From NCBI GenBank assembly GCA_009840115.1, contig VXOJ01000050.1, forward strand, positions 1 through 57,314: a DNA stretch of 57,314 nucleotides, read 5' to 3'. Shown here in pieces: positions 53,124 through 57,314 of this stretch. This DNA is from Gemmatimonadales bacterium (GTDB lineage: Bacteria > Gemmatimonadota > Gemmatimonadetes > Palauibacterales > Palauibacteraceae). The position numbers and the translations under genes are program-made. Positions within the stretch are counted from its first letter, which is position 1. Every line of letters starts with the position of its first letter. The notes beneath the pieces were generated by a model that did no database searches, had not been told where the DNA came from, and saw only the letters and a list, made by a program, of their open reading frames with translations.

Positions 53124-54920
53124 CTATGGTCCGTCGCCCCCGGACCCGCTCAAGCCGATCCACGCATCGACCTGCCCTTCGAGCACGACCATGGGCACGG
53201 ACCCGGTCCGGAGCACGACATCGTGGAAGCCGCGGAGGTCGAACCCGTCGCCGAGCGCATCCTCGGCCCGGGCCCGCAGCTCGAGCAGCTTCCGCTTCCC
53301 CATCTGGTAGGCGAGCGCCTGCCCGGGCAGGTCCGTGGAATAGCGCAGCGACTCCGTCGCGATCTGGGTCTCCGATTCGAGCGTGTTCTCGCGCATGAAC
53401 CGCCGCGCCTCCTCTCTCGTCCAGTCGAAGTAGTTCATCCCCGGATCCACCACGAGCCGCGTCGCGAGGAAGCTCTCCAGGATGTAGAAGCCGTACTCGC
53501 TGTACAGATCCTCGTACACGCCCGCCTCGAACCCGAGGTGGGACGCGTAGGAGCCCCATCCCTCGGTGTACGCGGTGTACGAGGTGTTGCGCCGATAGTC
53601 CGGCAGGGTCTCGCTCTCGCGCTGGCCCGCGATCTGGAAGTGGTGGCCGGGGATCAGCTCGTGGAGCGAGATCGACGCGAGCCCGAGCCAGCTCCGCTGA
53701 TCCAGGTTCGAGCCGTTGTAGTAGTAGATGCCGGTCGGTTCGGCCGCGGTGGGCGCGGAGTAGTAGCCGTACGTCATCGCCGGCTCGAGTTCGGGCGCCA
53801 GCCGCCTCGCATCCCACGGGGCTTCGGGGACGCCGAGGAAGTAGGCGTCGATGCGCTCGAGCATCCGGGTCGACGAGGCCAGCAGGCGCTCGCGTACCTC
53901 TTCCTGGGACGCCGGGAAATAGCGCGGGTCCGTCTTCAGGTGTTCGTGGAATTCCTCCGCGCTCCCCTCCCAGCCCAGGCGGTCGCGGATCTCGGCCATG
54001 CGTGCGCGAAACTCGGCGAGGAGTTCGTGTCCGGCCGCCTGCACCTCCTCCGGCGTGACCTCCATCGTCGTGTGGAGGCGGGTCAGGTAGAGGTAGTACT
54101 CGCGACCTTCGGGATACTGCGAGAGGCCGACCCCGGCCGGCGCGCGCGCCGCGTAGGGCCCTTCGAGGAAGGCGGCGAGTTCCTCGAGCGCCGGGTTGAT
54201 GGAATCGCGCACGATGTCGCCGATGCGGGCCCTCGCCTCCGCGACGCGGGCGGGGTCCAGCCCGGAGGCGCGCTCCGCGGGGAGCGCGAACGGACCGCCC
54301 TCCGCTTCGCCCGCCGTCGCCCGCACGAGCTGGACGACCGGCGCGAGGTTCTGGCTCGACACGATGAAGTCGCGCTCGAACTGCCCCCGCACGTAGTCCT
54401 CGAGGCCCCGTACATGGGACGGCACCTGCTCCACGAGCGCCACGAAACGATCGAGATCCTCGTCATCCTCGAGCGGGAGGAGCGGGAAGATCTGGCTGTA
54501 GCTGCGGAGGACGCTCGAATACGGGGTGAGGACGCTCCGGAGCCAGAAGTACCGGTGCCCCTCGACGGCCATCTCCGCCTGCCAGACCAGGGTTTCCAGC
54601 GTGACGCGCTCATCGGCCGAGAGCGCCGCCGCGTCGATGGCGAGGGCGCGCTCGAGCTGCCGCTGGGAGAACGCCGCCCGCTCCTCCGCCGCCTCGTAGT
54701 CGAGCGCGGGGAGCCGCTCCACGTCCACCCCCTCGCGCAGGCGGACGAAGGGATTCGTCTCCAGATCCCGGACCCAAGCCGAGTCCAGCAGCGCCGCCAG
54801 TTGCGCCGAAGCACCCGCGGACCGGCCCTCTCCCCCGCGCTCGTCGACGGGGGCACCGCAAGCGGCCGTCCAAACGACCAGCCATACCGGGATTCCTGCG
54901 GCGTGTCGGCGGCCTCGCAT
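53124..54920 (-). CDS. DUF885 family exported metallopeptidase-like lipoprotein
   Basis: 598 residues. Short lipoprotein signal (IPVWLVVWTAAC). DUF885 hallmarks: REYYLYLTRLHTTMEVTPEEVQAAG, MTYGYYSAPT, GIYYYNGSNLDQRSWLGLASISLHELIPGHHFQIA with the zinc motif HELIPGHH, NTSYTAYTEGWGSYASHLG, and TDLPGQALAYQMGKRKLLELRARAEDALG. The family is thought to act as carboxypeptidases or related hydrolases. First gene of the minus-strand run that continues to 49319; it starts 5 nt after the PIN gene stop. Confidence 0.93.
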   Translation of the reverse strand: MRGRRHAAGIPVWLVVWTAACGAPVDERGGEGRSAGASAQLAALLDSAWVRDLETNPFVRLREGVDVERLPALDYEAAEERAAFSQRQLERALAIDAAALSADERVTLETLVWQAEMAVEGHRYFWLRSVLTPYSSVLRSYSQIFPLLPLEDDEDLDRFVALVEQVPSHVRGLEDYVRGQFERDFIVSSQNLAPVVQLVRATAGEAEGGPFALPAERASGLDPARVAEARARIGDIVRDSINPALEELAAFLEGPYAARAPAGVGLSQYPEGREYYLYLTRLHTTMEVTPEEVQAAGHELLAEFRARMAEIRDRLGWEGSAEEFHEHLKTDPRYFPASQEEVRERLLASSTRMLERIDAYFLGVPEAPWDARRLAPELEPAMTYGYYSAPTAAEPTGIYYYNGSNLDQRSWLGLASISLHELIPGHHFQIAGQRESETLPDYRRNTSYTAYTEGWGSYASHLGFEAGVYEDLYSEYGFYILESFLATRLVVDPGMNYFDWTREEARRFMRENTLESETQIATESLRYSTDLPGQALAYQMGKRKLLELRARAEDALGDGFDLRGFHDVVLRTGSVPMVVLEGQVDAWIGLSGSGGDGP

Positions 54921-54925
54921 GGTTC

Positions 54926-55756
54926 CTACCCGGCCAGGCGCGCGCGACCTTCGCGCCAGTCGACACCCAGATGCACGATATCGATGATGTCCAATTCGTC
55001 GACCATGTGGAGCGCCCGATCAAGGAGATGTCGTCGTGTCGTCCGCTCGCCCCTTCCGGCCGACGCGAGCACGATCAGATCCACGCGTTCTTCCTGATCC
55101 AGATTCTGAACCATTTCAATCAATCGCCGGTACGTCGGGGATGTCTGTACCAGGTTCTTGGCAAGATCTCGGTGTTCGTGGCTGATGATCCGGGGTCTCT
55201 CTGTTGATGCCGACGAGAAAGTGTCCTTCAGTACACTGTCCCATGTGGCCATGAAGCGATCCCACGCTTCGATCAGTTCCTCCACCTTCGCCGGGCTGAT
55301 GATGAACCGAACACCAGCCGCTTCGATCCGGGCCATCGCTTTCTCGTCCTCAAGAGTGACGGCAGTCACGGCAGGGGCCCACCGCGTTACGATATTCGGC
55401 AGTCTTCGATCCGACGTGACGAGAATCGAGTCCGTCAGCTTGGCGCATGCGATGTAGAAGCAGTCGTACACAGGGTGACCGGCCTCCAGAGCGATCTTCG
55501 CCGCTTCCCGAACCAGTTCCGCGCCGGGGAGAAGAGCGACGGCTTCCGACATCCGGGCGACTTCATCGACGAACGCTTGCGCCGAGGCGATCTCTCCGCG
55601 GCGATGCTTCTTCCAGATCACGTTGGCGCATTCGGGTAAGATGAGGTCCGGTGCGTGCCGTTCGATTCGTGGTCCGGTCAACGTGAGGGCTTCGGGGCGG
55701 CCGTCCTCCTCGACGAACCATTTCACCGCGACGCTCGCGTCCACGGTGACCCTCAC
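54926..55756 (-). CDS. VapC-type PIN domain toxin with long C-terminal extension
   Basis: 276 residues, about twice the usual VapC length. Residues 1-~130 are a PIN domain with acidic active-site positions in MRVTVDASVAVKWFVEED, LILPECANVIWKKHRRGEI, AGHPVYDCFYIACAKL and LVTSDRRL. The extension carries a helical region and then SPTYRRLIEMVQNLDQEERVDLIVLASAGRGERTTRRHLLDRA, which loosely resembles DUF3775-like sequences. PIN toxins cut tRNA or rRNA. Its ATG overlaps the antitoxin stop (ATGA). Confidence 0.85.
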   Translation of the reverse strand: MRVTVDASVAVKWFVEEDGRPEALTLTGPRIERHAPDLILPECANVIWKKHRRGEIASAQAFVDEVARMSEAVALLPGAELVREAAKIALEAGHPVYDCFYIACAKLTDSILVTSDRRLPNIVTRWAPAVTAVTLEDEKAMARIEAAGVRFIISPAKVEELIEAWDRFMATWDSVLKDTFSSASTERPRIISHEHRDLAKNLVQTSPTYRRLIEMVQNLDQEERVDLIVLASAGRGERTTRRHLLDRALHMVDELDIIDIVHLGVDWREGRARLAG

Positions 55757-55989
55757 CGGGCTCGGTCCTCCCTGATCAGAGCCGCACTGTCCGTCTGCCG
55801 CGTGCCGATCGTCGTCGCCGCCAGCTCATCGGCCCGCGCGAAGAATTCAGCCGCGCGGCGAGGTCCCGACACTTCTCGCTTGAGCACATGCCGAATCTCA
55901 CCCTCAAGCGAGCGTTCGTTCTGTCTCGCCTGCGCCTTAAGCCGCGCGATCACACTGTCGTCCAGGTTCCTTACGGTCAGATTCCCCAT
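55753..55989 (-). CDS. FitA/VapB-like ribbon-helix-helix antitoxin
   Basis: 78 residues: MGNLTVRNLDDSVIARLKAQARQNERSLEGEIRHVLKREV is a FitA-type ribbon-helix-helix domain (TVRNL strand, two helices). A C-terminal RAAEFFARADELAATTIGTRQTDSAALIREDR segment follows, typically the toxin-binding part. The start at MGNLTVRNL is the conserved FitA N-terminus; an upstream ATG would add nine Arg-rich residues. A perfect 17-bp palindrome lies 27 nt upstream. Confidence 0.9.
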   Translation of the reverse strand: MGNLTVRNLDDSVIARLKAQARQNERSLEGEIRHVLKREVSGPRRAAEFFARADELAATTIGTRQTDSAALIREDRAR

Positions 55990-56015
55990 GTTCGACCTCC
56001 TCCGATTCCGCATCC

Positions 56016-56032
56016 GCTATCATGATGATAGC
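56016..56032. promoter_or_regulatory. 17-bp palindrome, probable VapBC/FitAB operator
   Basis: GCTATCATGATGATAGC is a perfect inverted repeat around a single central base, in an AT-richer patch just upstream of the ribbon-helix-helix antitoxin gene. Palindromic operators of this size are typical for FitA/VapB-type autorepression. Confidence 0.75.
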
Positions 56033-56064
56033 ATAACGCAAGCGGACGTCAACCGAGGTGAGCA

Positions 56065-56694
56065 TCAGGGGCCTCCGGATTCGAGTTGTGGAACCTCTTC
56101 CTCGGGCTCCCCCTCGCGGGGGCCAAAGCGGACGAGGAGTCCGCCCAGGAACGACGTGATCAGCCAGACGAGGAGGACGATCGCCGTGACCTCGTCCCCC
56201 TCGAGGACATCCGTGGCGAGGGTACCCATCAGAGTGCCGAGCCAGAGCGCGAAGTTCTGGAGTTGGAAGTCGAGCTGGTCGCCGCGCTTCATGCTCTGCA
56301 CCGCCCGCAGCACGAGGTAGAGCACTGCACCGCCGAAACCGAGGAAGGCGGCCGACTCGGAGAGCGCCTGGACGAACCCGAACGCGACGCCGACGGCTCC
56401 GCCCGAGAGAATGCGCAGGGGCGACGGCGAACTCGACGCGCGGGCGCGCGTCCGGGGGACGGCCGGAACCTGGGGCGCCGCCGGAGGGCCGGGTTCCGGA
56501 TCGGGAGCGGGCAGTTCCTCGGCGATGAACTCCGCGATCGCCGTTCTCGTCGCCCGCACGTCGATCCCCGCCTCGGCGGCGATGCGCTCCAGTTCCTCGA
56601 CGCTGAGGGTGTCGCCACGGGCGTCGATCTCGGCCGCGCGCTGAAGAATGAGAGAGACCTGCGACGTGGTGAGCTTCAGCGGTGGATCGGTCAT
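56065..56694 (-). CDS. membrane protein of unknown function, tandem paralogue 1
   Basis: 209 residues. The N-terminal soluble region (TSQVSLILQRAAEIDARGDTLSVEELERIAAEAGIDVRATRTAIAEFIAEEL, residues ~9-60) looks like a small helical module. A Pro/Ala linker follows, then four hydrophobic helices (SGGAVGVAFGFVQAL, FLGFGGAVLYLVLRAV, FALWLGTLMGTLATDV, IVLLVWLITSFLGGLLVRF) and an acidic tail PEEEVPQLESGGP. The next gene is a close paralogue. I do not recognise the family; related N-termini occur next to 2TM domains in hypothetical proteins. Confidence 0.75.
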   Translation of the reverse strand: MTDPPLKLTTSQVSLILQRAAEIDARGDTLSVEELERIAAEAGIDVRATRTAIAEFIAEELPAPDPEPGPPAAPQVPAVPRTRARASSSPSPLRILSGGAVGVAFGFVQALSESAAFLGFGGAVLYLVLRAVQSMKRGDQLDFQLQNFALWLGTLMGTLATDVLEGDEVTAIVLLVWLITSFLGGLLVRFGPREGEPEEEVPQLESGGP

Positions 56695-56697
56695 GCG

Positions 56698-57314
56698 TCA
56701 GGGGCTTCCGGATTCGAGCTGTGGGACCTCTTCCTCCGGTTCCTCCTCGCGGGGGCCGAAGCGGATAAGGAGGCCGCCGATGGCCGAGGTTAGGATCCAG
56801 CAGAGCAGGGTCAACGCGAACCCCTCGGGCCCGAGCCCGGCCGCAATGATCAGCGTCGACACGAACCAGAGGGTGAAGTTCTGGAGCTGGAAGTCGAGCT
56901 GGCTGCCGCGCTTCATGGCCTGCACGGCGCGCAGTATGAGATAGATCGCCGTGGCGCCGGATCCCGCGATGGCGCCCCCGAGCGAGCTCGCGAAGAGGAA
57001 TCCGAAGGCTACGCCGACGGCCCCGCCCGCGATGATGCGTCCGGGAGAGGGGGAGGCGGGGTTGCCGGCGCGCGTCGTGGGGACCGCCGGCGGTGGCGGC
57101 GCGGGAGCCGGAACCGGCATCTGCTCCGTGACCAGTTCCGCGATCGCGGTCCTCGTCGCGCGCGGGTCGATCCCGGCCTCGCCGGCGATGCGCTCCAGTT
57201 CCTCGACGGTCATCGAATCGCCCCTGGCGTCGATCTCGGCCGCCCGCTTCAGGATCTGCGAGACCTGGGCCGCGGTCAGCGTCGCCGGGGGGTCGCGGGC
57301 GGGCGGGTCGCGGG
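56698..57314 (-). CDS. membrane protein of unknown function, tandem paralogue 2 (5' end outside window)
   Basis: Open to the window edge; the visible part reads TLTAAQVSQILKRAAEIDARGDSMTVEELERIAGEAGIDPRATRTAIAELV, then a Pro-rich linker, four hydrophobic helices and the tail PREEEPEEEVPQLESGSP. It shares most residues with the preceding gene across both the N-terminal module and the motif RAVQ(A/S)MKRG(S/D)QLDFQLQNF(T/A)LW. A 3-nt gap separates the two genes. The start codon is not visible (an internal ATG is at 57213). Function unknown. Confidence 0.78.
   Translation of the reverse strand, partial: RDPPARDPPATLTAAQVSQILKRAAEIDARGDSMTVEELERIAGEAGIDPRATRTAIAELVTEQMPVPAPAPPPPAVPTTRAGNPASPSPGRIIAGGAVGVAFGFLFASSLGGAIAGSGATAIYLILRAVQAMKRGSQLDFQLQNFTLWFVSTLIIAAGLGPEGFALTLLCWILTSAIGGLLIRFGPREEEPEEEVPQLESGSP

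Overview
The window is a high-GC, gene-dense bacterial chromosome segment with no rRNA, tRNA, CRISPR array, prophage or recognisable transposase. Several features suggest a Gemmatimonadota-type bacterium: the base composition, short ATGA-type overlaps between genes, exported S9 and DUF885 peptidases, a choice-of-anchor-B/FG-GAP surface protein, an FCB-style TonB-dependent receptor, and pur genes of purS/purQ/small-purL type. This assignment is an inference from content, not from a phylogenetic marker.

Region 1 (1-5.9 kb): the end of an NFACT/RqcH-type gene coupled to an ADP-ribosylglycohydrolase; a convergent hicAB module; an ion-channel pseudogene that has lost its pore segment; an acyl-CoA oxidase-like gene with a TerB-like N-terminal region; and a double-CDGSH protein.

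Region 2 (5.9-21 kb): a dispersed tryptophan pathway on the minus strand. trpD is separated from trpC-trpF-trpB by lexA (opposite strand) and by a regulator gene bracketed by 54-bp inverted repeats. trpB and trpA are separated by an AhpD-like redox gene, a VOC gene, an ABC substrate-binding lipoprotein, arginase, a RelE/RHH toxin-antitoxin pair and an S9 peptidase. The AhpD-like gene has an in-frame TGA exactly where the second Cys of its CxxC motif belongs, followed by a SECIS-like hairpin; it is very probably a selenoprotein and is the most interesting object here.

Region 3 (21-32.3 kb): truA, an HtrA-type protease, then the purine run purB-(22-codon bridging ORF)-purC-purS-purQ-purL-purF and an exported 5'-nucleotidase. 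Nearly every junction is a stop/start overlap, which suggests one translationally coupled operon.

Region 4 (32.3-49.3 kb): a MacA-like adaptor with two MacB-type permeases but no ATPase, a large TonB-dependent receptor, a shared bidirectional terminator, fbp, comEC, a LapA-like protein, miaB, two envelope proteins, cdd and alr, with divergent mazG.

Region 5 (49.3-57.3 kb): a minus-strand run of exported or accessory enzymes (DUF885 peptidase, metallophosphoesterase, DUF1080-like protein, MOSC, alpha/beta hydrolase, gamma-glutamylcyclotransferase-like). Upstream of it are a VapBC-type module whose PIN toxin has a long C-terminal extension and whose promoter carries a 17-bp palindrome, and two tandem paralogous membrane proteins, the last cut by the window edge.
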